Positions 43,014 to 52,024 of a stretch of DNA of 55,470 nt are shown here, in pieces. The stretch spans positions 1 to 55,470 of the forward strand of contig JAFDED010000023.1 in the NCBI GenBank assembly GCA_019310535.1, in the 5' to 3' direction. The first letter of the stretch is position 1, and every line of letters starts with the position of its first letter. The notes under the pieces were generated by a model. That model made no database searches, was not told where the DNA came from, and saw only the letters and a program-made list of their open reading frames with translations. Position numbers and translations under genes: made by a program. The DNA is from Deltaproteobacteria bacterium (GTDB lineage: Bacteria; Desulfobacterota; JAFDED01).

Positions 43014-43979
43014 ATGACTAAAAGAGCTAAAAGTATTTTTTCTAACCTTTTCATCGCTTTTAAAAGATCTAAGTCAACTTTGTGTGATAGGCGGCTTGTA
43101 AAATCAATAGGAAGACTCCGCTACTTCGTGGATGAAATGGTCCCGGCTAATTCTTCTTTCTTGAAACATAGGACCAGAGAAAAGACTTTTGCCGCATTGC
43201 TAAGGGAAGGTAGACCCCTGTATCATTCGCCTCTTTTCCACTTCATTGAATACGTCCATGCATCTACGTCGAAAGGACTTATTCACGTATACACAAACGA
43301 AATACCTTCTGCTTGTGTACGTATTTCAAACAAAGGAACAGTTATGGAAGTAGAGGGCGTAGCAGGACCTATGTCTTATCATTTTGTAATGAAACCTGAT
43401 GACGAGTCATTTAAATCTTTTTCTCTTTGCCTCAATGTTAAAAATGTATCAACTAACATAAGGATCGAAAGAGCTCTGTTTGGTTTTTGCTGTTCATTTA
43501 TGTATGGCTCGCCGTACTATTTGCCGGGACTATCAACTGCTTTTTCCATGAAGCAAGGTAGTGTAACAAATCTGGATACAATGGAGTGGCAAGGCAATGA
43601 CTTGCGGCAATACTTTTCTGTTGGTAATACTCTTGCAATCAATCCTTATTTAATAGGAGAACTCGGTGGTGCGACTTACTGGTCAAGTGCCCCCTGGATA
43701 TGGGGAATTAACGAATCCACAATTGACCGTACCTTGGTGGTTCTTGAAAATGGAAATAGAGATGAATGCCTGGTTTTCTTCTGGTGGACCGAAAGGGGTG
43801 CTATAGTCAGACAAAAGAAATCTCCTGACGACCCAAACGCAGATTTCACTGAAGGGTTTTCTTGTGTCCATGCAGATCCGCTAGTAGAGAATTTATCTCC
43901 CAGTAGTGAAAAGATTGTCGAAGGCCGCTTACTGTTCATTAAAGGGAATGCTGAGTTTGCTATAAGAAATATATGTTAA
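43014..43979 (+). CDS. Hypothetical protein in glycan cluster
   Basis: A 321-aa protein that I do not recognise. It is markedly AT-richer than its neighbours and uses many A/T-ending codons, which suggests a different origin. The start is basic (TKRAKSIFSNLFIAFKRSKS); no clear signal peptide or membrane helix follows. The middle is beta-rich with aromatic clusters (GSPYYLPGLSTAFSMKQGSV, GGATYWSSAPWIWGINEST, LVFFWWTERGA). By composition it could be a glycan-active enzyme or binding protein, but there is no motif to support this. It lies between the exporter ATPase and a sulfatase-fold gene, with small gaps. Confidence 0.65.
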   Translation: MTKRAKSIFSNLFIAFKRSKSTLCDRRLVKSIGRLRYFVDEMVPANSSFLKHRTREKTFAALLREGRPLYHSPLFHFIEYVHASTSKGLIHVYTNEIPSACVRISNKGTVMEVEGVAGPMSYHFVMKPDDESFKSFSLCLNVKNVSTNIRIERALFGFCCSFMYGSPYYLPGLSTAFSMKQGSVTNLDTMEWQGNDLRQYFSVGNTLAINPYLIGELGGATYWSSAPWIWGINESTIDRTLVVLENGNRDECLVFFWWTERGAIVRQKKSPDDPNADFTEGFSCVHADPLVENLSPSSEKIVEGRLLFIKGNAEFAIRNIC

Positions 43980-44097
43980 TTAAATACACAGCTGTTTCTT
44001 TAGCGCCATGCAATTGCAAGCAGGGAAGATCCATAATGTTAGATACTTTCTAAAGGATATTTCCATAATGGTATAATTAAATGGGAAACTTATAATA

Positions 44098-45552
44098 ATG
44101 GCTTACACCGCAATACATAAAGCGCCCAAGGTTATTATCACTCTTGTTTTAGACAGCCTTCGCAGAGACCACGTCGGCTGTTACGGCTATGGACGGCCCA
44201 CGCCCAATATCGATCGATTAGCCCACGAGGGCGTACTTTTCACGAATGCAACCTCAGTTAGTTCCTGGTCATTGCCCAGTTATGTATCGATGCTGACAGG
44301 CCTGGAGCCCGATGCTCACGGAGTAAATAGCGATCTTTGTGTCCTTCCGCAGGGCCCTGAAACTCTCCCGGAAGTCCTGAGTGCCGGTGGTTTCTTGACC
44401 GGCCTTTTTTCAGCCAACCCTTTTCTCGGAAAGATTTATGGAACATCCAGAGGATTCAACCATATTCTGGAGTCTTATGTAGTCGATGAAACGAAGTATG
44501 AAAATCCCCCTTACCCTAGTGAACCGGCTGCTGGGGCCCATGTGGTGTTCGAAAGGATGTTGGGCTGGATCAGAGAAAATCGAAAATCGCAAACCCCTCT
44601 TTTCGCCATGGCGAGCTTAATGGAGACGCATACCCCGTGCTGGCCGCCAGCTCCTTTCCGATTAAAATATATCAGCGAAGTGGATGGTTTCTCTTTCACT
44701 AACAGTTTTCTGGCGGTCAATGAAAATCCTTTTCGCTATATCACAGGTCTAAATTCACTCTCAGAAGCTGAAAAAGGCGGGATAATATCTTTATACGACG
44801 GAGCAGTCTCGTACCTTGATCACCTGCTGGGAATTTTCGTTGACAACCTTGCGTCTTGTTGCAATATTCAAGATGAAGTGATCATCTTTATCCTTTCCGA
44901 CCATGGAGAGTACCTTTTCGAAGATGACATAATCGGCCACACGTGGAATCTGGGCGCGCCGAGTATCAGGATTCCGCTCATTATTTGGGCGCCAGGACGT
45001 TTTCCCGCGGGACTCATCGATGACAGGCCCGTGCAGATCACGGACATATATGCCACACTCCTTGGTCTGACTGGTTTAGAAAAGGAATCATATCCTGAGA
45101 CATCTGTTGACCTTTTTGACCCTGAGAGGCGGGCTTATCAAATTGCCTCTCGAGGCGTTTTTCAAGGAGAAGGCCTTGGTTTCAGAATGGTGTTAAAAAC
45201 CATTGAACATCATCCTGAACTTCGGGATATCACTTTCTTGCGCACCAAATGTCGATCTTTGCTGCGCAGCTTGATTGAAGACGGCTGGCAATTGCTCTGG
45301 GATTCAGAACAAAACCTTCCAGGACTTTATTGCTGGTCCAACGCTGTACCTAACGAAAATCTCGCCTCGCGGCATGAGGATCGGTTAAAAAGAATGGTGA
45401 GACTTATGGAGGCTCATATCAAAAGGGTTTCCGAGGGCAGAGGAGATCTCCGCGCGCTCTACACAAAAGAGGAGCCGGGGTTCGACTTTTTAAAACGCCT
45501 GGAAGAAATGAAAGTTTTTCAACAGCTCAGGCATCTTGGATATGTCGATTGA
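44098..45552 (+). CDS. Sulfatase-fold hydrolase or phospho-group transferase
   Basis: A 484-aa alkaline-phosphatase-superfamily protein. Metal-site motifs are VIITLVLDSLRRDHVGCYGY at the start and IIFILSDHGEYLFEDDIIGHTWNLGAPSIRIPLIIWAPG further on. The nucleophile segment is SWSLPSYVSMLTG, near residue 58. Classical sulfatases have C/S-x-P-S/A-R; here the Arg is replaced by Tyr, so formylglycine conversion and sulfatase activity are doubtful. No membrane helices are seen. It could act as a glycan sulfohydrolase-like, phosphodiester or phospho-transfer enzyme. Overlaps the following methyltransferase start by 11 nt. Confidence 0.82.
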   Translation: MAYTAIHKAPKVIITLVLDSLRRDHVGCYGYGRPTPNIDRLAHEGVLFTNATSVSSWSLPSYVSMLTGLEPDAHGVNSDLCVLPQGPETLPEVLSAGGFLTGLFSANPFLGKIYGTSRGFNHILESYVVDETKYENPPYPSEPAAGAHVVFERMLGWIRENRKSQTPLFAMASLMETHTPCWPPAPFRLKYISEVDGFSFTNSFLAVNENPFRYITGLNSLSEAEKGGIISLYDGAVSYLDHLLGIFVDNLASCCNIQDEVIIFILSDHGEYLFEDDIIGHTWNLGAPSIRIPLIIWAPGRFPAGLIDDRPVQITDIYATLLGLTGLEKESYPETSVDLFDPERRAYQIASRGVFQGEGLGFRMVLKTIEHHPELRDITFLRTKCRSLLRSLIEDGWQLLWDSEQNLPGLYCWSNAVPNENLASRHEDRLKRMVRLMEAHIKRVSEGRGDLRALYTKEEPGFDFLKRLEEMKVFQQLRHLGYVD

Positions 45553-46348
45553 TCCGTTCCTCTATGATATTGATCTATACAGAAACGATCCATTTGCCTC
45601 CAGGGTCAATGCAAGGCGACTCAAATTAGCGATGAAATTGGTGCGAAATCTGGTTACCCGATATGAACTGAAATCTATTCTCGATATCGGTTCCGGAGAA
45701 GGGTACTTTGTGAAAGAAGTTTACCGCGACTTATCCAGTACAACTCTGACGCTCTTAGAACCCGAGGCAAAACGATTGGAGGAGCTGTTTCATCGCTTTT
45801 CGGGAACTATAAAGGTAAGGGCTGTCATGGAGGCGATTCCATTTTCAGGAGAGTGTTTTGATTTAGTGGTGATATGGACAGTCCTTGATCACGTCAAAAA
45901 TATATCAAAAGCACTCCACGAAACCGCACGTGTTCTTCGGCCCGGAGGAAGGGTTTTGATCGGCGGTAACAACTTCTGGCATCATCGCTCATACGAGGTG
46001 CCCGACGATTCCGGGCACTGGCACGCTTTTTCCGCCAGGGCTCTCCACAACGTGGTTAAGCAGGCGGGGCTGGAAGTGGAAGAAACATGGGGGAACGGGT
46101 TTCCCGCACAGATCATCCTGGATCGGCATGGTCCCTGGCCCGGACGCCTGGAGAAGATGCTGCATTACCTCCCAAGATGTGCAGAGGGTTTTTTCAACCC
46201 GTACGGGCTGGGTGATCGATGGCGCGTTTTGAACCCTTACGCGCCGGCTCTTCTGCATGGCGGCGTTCGGGCACGCCTCGCAAACATACTGGGCCGCCTC
46301 TGGCCTTCCCGGGCTTTCGATCATATTCTTGTGGCAAGAAAGGCCTAA
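45542..46348 (+). CDS. SAM-dependent methyltransferase (class I)
   Basis: A 268-aa protein from ATG 45542 (a TTG at 45536 is possible). The Rossmann core has LDIGSGEGYFVKEVYRDL (motif I), TLLEPEAKRLEEL (motif II acidic loop), IPFSGECFDLVVIWTVLDHV (motif IV) and RPGGRVLIGGNNFWHH. It resembles methyltransf_11-type enzymes of sugar or polyketide modification. Its coupling with the sulfatase-fold gene by overlap and its place in the glycan cluster suggest methylation of a sugar or capping group. Confidence 0.88.
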   Translation: MSIDPFLYDIDLYRNDPFASRVNARRLKLAMKLVRNLVTRYELKSILDIGSGEGYFVKEVYRDLSSTTLTLLEPEAKRLEELFHRFSGTIKVRAVMEAIPFSGECFDLVVIWTVLDHVKNISKALHETARVLRPGGRVLIGGNNFWHHRSYEVPDDSGHWHAFSARALHNVVKQAGLEVEETWGNGFPAQIILDRHGPWPGRLEKMLHYLPRCAEGFFNPYGLGDRWRVLNPYAPALLHGGVRARLANILGRLWPSRAFDHILVARKA

Positions 46349-46504
46349 ACAATCTCCGGACTATATGACTGATAATCACATACATTAACAAATCGGTACA
46401 TTTCAGAAGCATTTTCTTGAAAGATTATTTAAGAAAGGGTGGGTAAGGATGGTGCGCCATTGTAAGACGCTCATGTGGGCTTTTTCAGGGAATAGGGTGA
46501 TCTC

Positions 46505-47796
46505 ATGAACATCTGTATTGTGGGCACGGGGTACGTGGGGCTGGTGACGGGGGTCTGTTTTGCGGAGTTCGGGCTCGACGTCGTGTGTGTAGACAAGGAC
46601 GAGGCCAAGATTGGGGCGCTCCAGGACGGTCGTATTCCCCTTTATGAGCCCGGGCTGGAGGAGATGCTGCGCAAGAACATGAAGGAGGGGCGCATCCGGT
46701 TCACCACCGAGCTGGGCGGTGCCGTGCGGGGTTCGCTGGTGATCTTCATCGCGGTGGGCACTCCGTCGGACGACTCGGGGATGGCGGACCTGCAGTATGT
46801 GAAGGAGGTGGCGCTGGGGATAGCGCGCAACCTAAACGGCTACAAGGTGGTGGTAACCAAGAGCACGGTGCCCGTGGGCACGGGCAGCCTCATCGAGGGG
46901 ATCATCCGGGGCAACCGGGCCGAGGAGGTGCCCTTTGACGTGGCCTCCAACCCGGAGTTTCTGAGGGAGGGCTCCGCCATCGAGGATTTCATGCGGCCCA
47001 ACCGGGTGGTCATCGGCGCCCGGAGCGAGCGGGCCGTGGCCATTTTGCAGGACCTGTACGCCCCTCTGTACCTCATCGAGACGCCCTTTGTGGTAACCAA
47101 CGTGGAGACCGCGGAGATCATCAAGTATGCGTCCAACGCCTTTTTGGCCACCAAGGTCTCCTTTATCAACGAGGTGGCCAACCTGTGCGAGCGGGTGGGT
47201 GCGGATGTGCAGGTGGTGGCCCGGGCCATGGGTCTTGACGGCCGCATCGGGCCGAAGTTTCTGCACGCGGGCCCCGGTTACGGGGGCTCGTGCTTTCCCA
47301 AGGACACCCGGGCCCTGGTGCGGCTGGCCGAGGAGCGGGGCTACGAGTTCAGGATCGTCCGGTCGGTCATCGAGGTCAACCGGCGGCAGCCGTTGGTGCA
47401 GGCGGAGAAGATCAACTGGGGGGTTGTGAGGGCAAGAGCATCGGGGTGCTGGGGCTGGCCTTCAAGCCCAACACCGACGACATCCGGGACGCCCCTTCCC
47501 TGCGGATCATCCGGGAGCTGCAGCGGGAGGGCGCCCGGATCAAGGCATTTGATCCGGCGGCCATGGAGAACGCTCGGGGCATCCTGGAGGGGGTGAGCTA
47601 TGCGGCCGACGCGTACGAGGCCGTGGCCGGGTGCGACGCCATGGTCATCGTGACCGAGTGGAACCAGTTTCGCAACCTGGACCTGGAGCGCATCCGCGGG
47701 CTGATGCGGGGGAGGGTGTTCATCGACCTGCGCAACATCTATGCGCCCGAAAGGCTCCGGGCCGCGGGCTTTGAGTACGTCTCCGTGGGGAGGTAG
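46505..47796 (+). pseudogene. ugd: UDP-glucose/GDP-mannose 6-dehydrogenase, frameshifted
   Basis: A frame starting at ATG 46505 encodes MNICIVGTGYVGLVTGVCFAEFG, YEPGLEEML, VGTPSDDSG, FLREGSAIEDFMRPNR, and the catalytic region GPGYGGSCFPKDTRAL (Cys present) as far as QAEKINWGV. After the G-run near 47416-47422 the frame is lost. The rest (EGKSIGVLGLAFKPNTDDIRDAPSLRIIRELQ ... FIDLRNIYAPERLRAAGFEYVSVGR) continues in the -1 frame to 47796. The family normally has a few extra residues here, so about 10-13 nt may be missing. Either a recent pseudogene or a sequence error in a GC-rich run. The whole gene is far GC-richer than its neighbours, a sign of transfer. Confidence 0.82.
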
Positions 47797-47814
47797 GGTG
47801 AAGGGGGCACTGGT

Positions 47815-47892
47815 TACCGGCTGGGCTCCCACCCCACAACTCCCATCGAACAGGGACTCCAGAAAATGGTCGAGACGGTTTTGGCAGATTGA
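47815..47892 (+). pseudogene. C-terminal remnant of an NAD-dependent sugar epimerase
   Basis: The frame YRLGSHPTTPIEQGLQKMVETVLAD ending at TGA 47892 matches the C-terminus of extended SDR sugar epimerases (GYxPTTPIEEGLxxTVEW). Only about 25 codons remain. UDP-glucuronate epimerases often lie next to ugd, which suggests a deletion that fused this tail to the ugd region. Confidence 0.5.
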
Positions 47893-47984
47893 TGTGAACG
47901 TCATTGTTGGGATATGATGTAAACATGCTCTCGTTTTTCATCGCGGAGCGGTTTATATACAGACAAATCGAAGGAAATGAAATA

Positions 47985-48974
47985 ATGATTAAACGGCAGG
48001 CCATCATTGGCCTTATTTTCAGTTCTGTTTTTATCTATCTGGCTTTTCGCAACGTGGAGTGGGGACTGGTATGGCAGGTACTTCATGAAATTGACTCATT
48101 ATACATTCTCCCTTTTATTCTGTGCGGCATTCTTGTGCAAATTATTAGAAATTTCCGCTGGGCATATATTCTGGAGCCGGTAGAGCGAATAGAGTGGTGG
48201 CCCCTTTTTGCAATAACCTCCGTGGGCTTCATGGCAATCTGTATTCTTCCGGCAAGGCTGGGGGAGTTCGTCAGGCCATATTTGATTTCCCGTGCACGTC
48301 CCATCAGGATGAGTTCAGCGATGGCCACCGTCGTGCTGGAGCGCGTGATGGACGGGATGGCGCTGGTTCTGATACTTGTGCCTTTTGTTTTTATCGTCCC
48401 CATGCCACGTTGGGTCGCTCCGCTGGGGATTTTCGCCGCCATCCTTTTTTTTGCCTCCTTCGGTATATTGTTAATGCTGGCATTATACCGAACGTGGGCA
48501 CTGGAGAGGATCCAGTGGTTACTCAAGTGGATACCGTCGCGGCTTAGCGTCAAAATCATGAATCTTCTGAATTCTTTTGTTGATGGACTGGATGTTTTGC
48601 CCAGTGCCCGTAAAGCAATCGGGTTGCTGGCCTATACTATACTCCTGTGGTTTCTGTATGCGGTCATGGCCTGGATCCTGTTCTTCTCTTTCCGATTCCC
48701 TCTGGGCTTTCGTGAGGCATTGATCCTTGAAATCATTGTGGGACTTGCACTGATGATACCCGCCGCACCGGCCTTTGTGGGCAACTTTCATATCGGGTCT
48801 GTCGTGGCCCTTTCTCTCTTTGACATCGCAAAGGCACCCGCCATCAGCTACGCATTGTTGCTCCATGTTCTGACGGTCTCAGTGATCATGGGGTTAGGCC
48901 TGATTTTCCTGTTAGTTTCACCCGTTCCCATGGTTTTTCGGGTGAAAGATGTCGTGAAGGCAGCTCGCTCCTGA
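47985..48974 (+). CDS. Flippase-like membrane protein (LPG synthase TM / AglD-like)
   Basis: A 329-aa polytopic protein from ATG 47985 (AAGGA 9 nt upstream), with about 8 helices. NFRWAYILEPVERIEWWPLF, SVGFMAICILPARLGEFVRPYLISRA, SSAMATVVLERVMDGMALVL and PAAPAFVGNFHIGSVVALSLF are hallmarks of the UPF0104/lysylphosphatidylglycerol-synthase transmembrane family. Such proteins are proposed to flip lipid-linked sugars or phospholipids. The aminoacyl-transferase half found in MprF is absent. Glycan-cluster context favours a lipid-linked sugar role. Confidence 0.85.
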   Translation: MIKRQAIIGLIFSSVFIYLAFRNVEWGLVWQVLHEIDSLYILPFILCGILVQIIRNFRWAYILEPVERIEWWPLFAITSVGFMAICILPARLGEFVRPYLISRARPIRMSSAMATVVLERVMDGMALVLILVPFVFIVPMPRWVAPLGIFAAILFFASFGILLMLALYRTWALERIQWLLKWIPSRLSVKIMNLLNSFVDGLDVLPSARKAIGLLAYTILLWFLYAVMAWILFFSFRFPLGFREALILEIIVGLALMIPAAPAFVGNFHIGSVVALSLFDIAKAPAISYALLLHVLTVSVIMGLGLIFLLVSPVPMVFRVKDVVKAARS

Positions 48975-49163
48975 GAAAATCGCCTTCCAGCAAACGTTGT
49001 ATTTTTTGTCAACTTTCTTTTCTCCAATGAACTTGACAGAAAGACGCCCTCTCCCATAAAATTAGTATCAGTAAGAAGCAAGATAGGTCCTATCGATTGT
49101 GCCATTGGAAATGAATTTCCACCACGCGGCCCAAGCTTTCATGCAGAATGGAGAAGAATTCGC

Positions 49164-49385
49164 ATGCCCGAAAGCAAACCGAAAGCCACCATCAAGATCC
49201 CCAGACCATTATACGATCGGCTACGGCAGGTCATTGAAGGCTCTGGGTTCAACTCAGTGACTGACTTTGTTGTCTATGTCCTGCGCGACATCGTCTCGGG
49301 AACAGGGAATAGAGTTGATACGACGCTCAGCCGCGAGGAGCTTGAGGCCATAAAGAAGAGGCTTCGAAATCTGGGGTACCTGTAA
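49164..49385 (+). CDS. Small ribbon-helix-helix-like protein
   Basis: A 73-aa protein: PESKPKATIKIPRPLYDRLRQVIEGSGFNSVTDFVVYVLRD fits the beta-alpha-alpha shape of RHH/CopG DNA-binding proteins. A charged tail follows (LSREELEAIKKRLRNLGYL). The stop overlaps the next ATG (TAATG), so the two genes are translationally coupled. It may be a regulator of, or subunit partner for, the phosphodiesterase. Toxin-antitoxin function is not supported, as the neighbour is not a known toxin type. Confidence 0.75.
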   Translation: MPESKPKATIKIPRPLYDRLRQVIEGSGFNSVTDFVVYVLRDIVSGTGNRVDTTLSREELEAIKKRLRNLGYL

Positions 49386-50806
49386 TGAACTATGCCGCAC
49401 CTAAAGTTTTTGTCATAGGACTCGACTGCGCCGAACCGGATCTGGTATTCAACCGGTGGCGGGAAAGACTCCCCAACCTCAGCCGTCTGGCAGCGGCGGG
49501 CGTGTCAGGAACACTGGAGAGCACCATACCGCCGATTACCGTGCCTGCATGGACGTCCATGATGACCGGCAATGACCCGGGGCAACTGGGTCTTTATGGC
49601 TTCAGGAATAGAAAAGACTATTCGTATGACGCGCTATACTTTGCCGACGCGCGGTATGTGTGTGAACCCACCGTCTGGGATTTCTTATCCAGGGCGCGCA
49701 GGAGATCAATCCTGATCGGAATTCCCCAGACCTATCCGGCTCGTCCGCTGAACGGGATCATGGTGACAAGCTTTCTGGCGCCCGATAAAGGAGATGGGTT
49801 CACCTATCCTCCTGAAATGGCGGCCGAGGTCGATCGCCTTGCTGGAGGTGATTACATCGTAGATATCAAGGACTTTCGAACCGAGGACAAGCCATGGCTG
49901 TTGGAATTCATCTATACTATGACCAGGCGGCGTTTTCGTGTAATTCGGGAACTGCTGGTAAAGGAGCCATGGGATATGTTCATGTTCGTGGAAATGGGAG
50001 TGGATCGCATCCACCATGGTTTTTGGCGTTACCATGATCCGGCGCATCGTCTTTACCAGCCCGGCAATCCATATGAAAACGTCATCCGGGATTACTATAC
50101 TTACCTGGACGGGGAGATCGGCAGTTTGCTGGATGCGCTGCCGAACGGGACAGTGGTGTTGGTTGTCTCAGACCACGGCGCCAAGACCATGGTCGGGGGT
50201 ATCGCCATTAATGAATGGCTTATGCGCAATGGATACCTGGAGCTTAAAGAGCCGCCAGGGGAACAGGCACCACTGAAGTATCAGATGATACGGTGGGAAA
50301 GAACGCGCGCCTGGGGCGAGGGAGGATATTATTCCCGTATTTTCATGAACGTGCAGGGTCGTGAGCCGACGGGCGTGGTCAGCCCCAAAGAATATGAATG
50401 CCTTAGGGACGAGCTGACAGAGCTGCTGGAAGCCATGACCGACGAGCATGGACAACTGCTGGGCACGCGTGTATTCAAACCCCAGGCTATCTATCGGGAA
50501 TGCAGGAATATACCCCCGGACCTAATCGTGTATTTTGGCGATCTGGACTGGCGCTCCGTGGGCAGCATAGGATCGGGGACCATTTATCATTACGAAAACG
50601 ACACGGGGCCTGACGACGCCAATCACGCGCAACAGGGCCTTTATATACTTGCCCGCACTTCTGACCTGGGCCAGGCCCCTTATTTCGGCGGCAAACGAAT
50701 GCATCGCACCATTCTGGACGTAACGCCGACTCTCCTGGAGCTTTTTGGTCTGGAAGTCCCCCGGGATTTCAGCGGAAGATCGTTCGCAAACGACATTTGC
50801 GCGTAA
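49385..50806 (+). CDS. Alkaline-phosphatase-superfamily phosphodiesterase (nucleotide pyrophosphatase type)
   Basis: A 473-aa protein. The first metal site is VFVIGLDCAEPDLVF. The Thr nucleophile near residue 52 lies in PPITVPAWTSMMTGNDPG. Later metal ligands are MFVEMGVDRIHHGFWRYHD and VVLVVSDHGAKTMVGG, then DANHAQQGLYILA. It has no signal peptide or membrane helix, so it is apparently cytoplasmic. Family members cleave phosphodiester or pyrophosphate bonds in nucleotides, nucleotide sugars or phospholipids. Coupled to the RHH gene by TAATG. The target here is likely a nucleotide-sugar or lipid-linked intermediate, by inference from the neighbourhood. Confidence 0.85.
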   Translation: MNYAAPKVFVIGLDCAEPDLVFNRWRERLPNLSRLAAAGVSGTLESTIPPITVPAWTSMMTGNDPGQLGLYGFRNRKDYSYDALYFADARYVCEPTVWDFLSRARRRSILIGIPQTYPARPLNGIMVTSFLAPDKGDGFTYPPEMAAEVDRLAGGDYIVDIKDFRTEDKPWLLEFIYTMTRRRFRVIRELLVKEPWDMFMFVEMGVDRIHHGFWRYHDPAHRLYQPGNPYENVIRDYYTYLDGEIGSLLDALPNGTVVLVVSDHGAKTMVGGIAINEWLMRNGYLELKEPPGEQAPLKYQMIRWERTRAWGEGGYYSRIFMNVQGREPTGVVSPKEYECLRDELTELLEAMTDEHGQLLGTRVFKPQAIYRECRNIPPDLIVYFGDLDWRSVGSIGSGTIYHYENDTGPDDANHAQQGLYILARTSDLGQAPYFGGKRMHRTILDVTPTLLELFGLEVPRDFSGRSFANDICA

Positions 50807-50872
50807 AAACGCCTTATGTATGCCGGGCATGTGGGATGAGGACTGACTGCACCGTCAGGCCATGGAGTAAGG

Positions 50873-51448
50873 ATGAACACCCTGGATATCGGGATCATCA
50901 TCATCCTCATTTTATTAATCGTGCATGGCGCTTACCGTGGTCTTGTCCGACAAATTTTTTCCCTTGGGGCACTCATCGTCGGGATTATTCTTGCGGGTCG
51001 GTATTACTCCCTTGTGGGAAGTATTTTAGAGCCATTGGTCTTGGAGCCTTTACTGGCCAACATGATAGGCGGGGCTGTTATATTCGCGGGAGCTTCTGTG
51101 ACGTTGATTCTCATGGGAGGGATAATACACCGGGCAGTGGTGAAGACGGAATTGTCCGGAGCCAACCGGATGGCCGGGGCGGTCTTTGGGGGGTTGAAAA
51201 GCCTGGTTTTAATCCTGGCAGGCATCGGTATCATGACGGTCCTGATCAAAGGCCAAAGTCCTTTGATGCACAATTCCTTTGTAGTCCCCCGGGCATTGTC
51301 GGTTCTCCAGAGGGTCACCCCCATTTTTCCTGTGGATTACCGCCGTGCCATGGAGACCAGGCTCAAAATCGTCCAGCAGGAAATTAAGCGGTTCAGGCGA
51401 TCCGGTGATTCACTGCGGCCTCAGCAAAAACGCAATGGGAGAAAATAA
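50873..51448 (+). CDS. cvpA: CvpA-family membrane protein
   Basis: A 191-aa protein with about four membrane helices: NTLDIGIIIILILLIVHGAYRGLVRQIFSLGALIVGIILAGRYY at the start is the conserved CvpA signature. A basic cytoplasmic tail follows (KIVQQEIKRFRRSGD). CvpA proteins support envelope integrity and are linked to colicin V production in E. coli. RBS GGAGTAAGG. Convergent with yraN, 51 nt apart. Confidence 0.88.
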   Translation: MNTLDIGIIIILILLIVHGAYRGLVRQIFSLGALIVGIILAGRYYSLVGSILEPLVLEPLLANMIGGAVIFAGASVTLILMGGIIHRAVVKTELSGANRMAGAVFGGLKSLVLILAGIGIMTVLIKGQSPLMHNSFVVPRALSVLQRVTPIFPVDYRRAMETRLKIVQQEIKRFRRSGDSLRPQQKRNGRK

Positions 51449-51499
51449 GTCGAGAAAAGGCGGGTCCTCTCAATAATGGTTTGCAGGATGGCGAGGCGA

Positions 51500-51913
51500 C
51501 TAAAAGATGGTTGCCGGGAATGCGTCCTGAATGATTTCCGTCTGGCCTTCGGGCGTCAGGTCAACAGAAACAACGTCGAAGCGGACATTAACGTGGGTCA
51601 TGCGATGTTTCTTGAGAAATACCGCTGCCGCGTGGGAGATTTGACGGCGCTTCCGAGGCGTCACGGACTCAGCGGGAGGGCCGTGGCTTGATGATCGGCG
51701 TGCTTTTACCTCCACGAAAACAAGGACATCACCATCCCTGGCAATAATATCGATTTCTCCCAGAGCAGACCGGTAATTAGTCTGGATAATGCGGTATCCG
51801 CGGCGTTTAAGGGCCTTGACGGCCTGTTTTTCCCCCCATCGGCCAAATTGCCGAGGGTCTCCTCTCCGGGCCGAAGAAGGACGCCAATAACGGAACATAT
51901 CCCGAAGGCCCAT
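51500..51913 (-). CDS. yraN: UPF0102 family protein (YraN-like nuclease fold)
   Basis: A 137-aa protein with the restriction-endonuclease-like core GRWGEKQAVKALKRRGYRII, NYRSALGEIDIIARDGDVLVFVEVKARRS. The E-x-D...E-x-K residues (GEIDII, FVEVKARR) are all present. YraN proteins resemble Holliday-junction resolvases, but no firm role is known. Isolated from its neighbours by convergent and divergent transcription. Confidence 0.92.
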   Translation of the reverse strand: MGLRDMFRYWRPSSARRGDPRQFGRWGEKQAVKALKRRGYRIIQTNYRSALGEIDIIARDGDVLVFVEVKARRSSSHGPPAESVTPRKRRQISHAAAVFLKKHRMTHVNVRFDVVSVDLTPEGQTEIIQDAFPATIF

Positions 51914-52024
51914 AATTTCTCACACTCTTTCCGACTTAAAGGTTTTGTTTAATGGAGACTCTCTCGAAGCCGTCCCTTCCATGGATCAATCATAGCGGGC
52001 AGCGGGTTTCGGGTCAAGCATTTC

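Noticed and set aside
47410..47430. Programmed -1 frameshift in ugd
   Set aside because: The G-run is not in a proper slippery heptamer phase, and the family has a few more residues at this point, which favours a deletion.
47290..47796. Separate gene for a dehydrogenase C-terminal domain
   Set aside because: It is the second half of ugd in the -1 frame. The first codons overlap the intact upstream half and encode nothing family-like.
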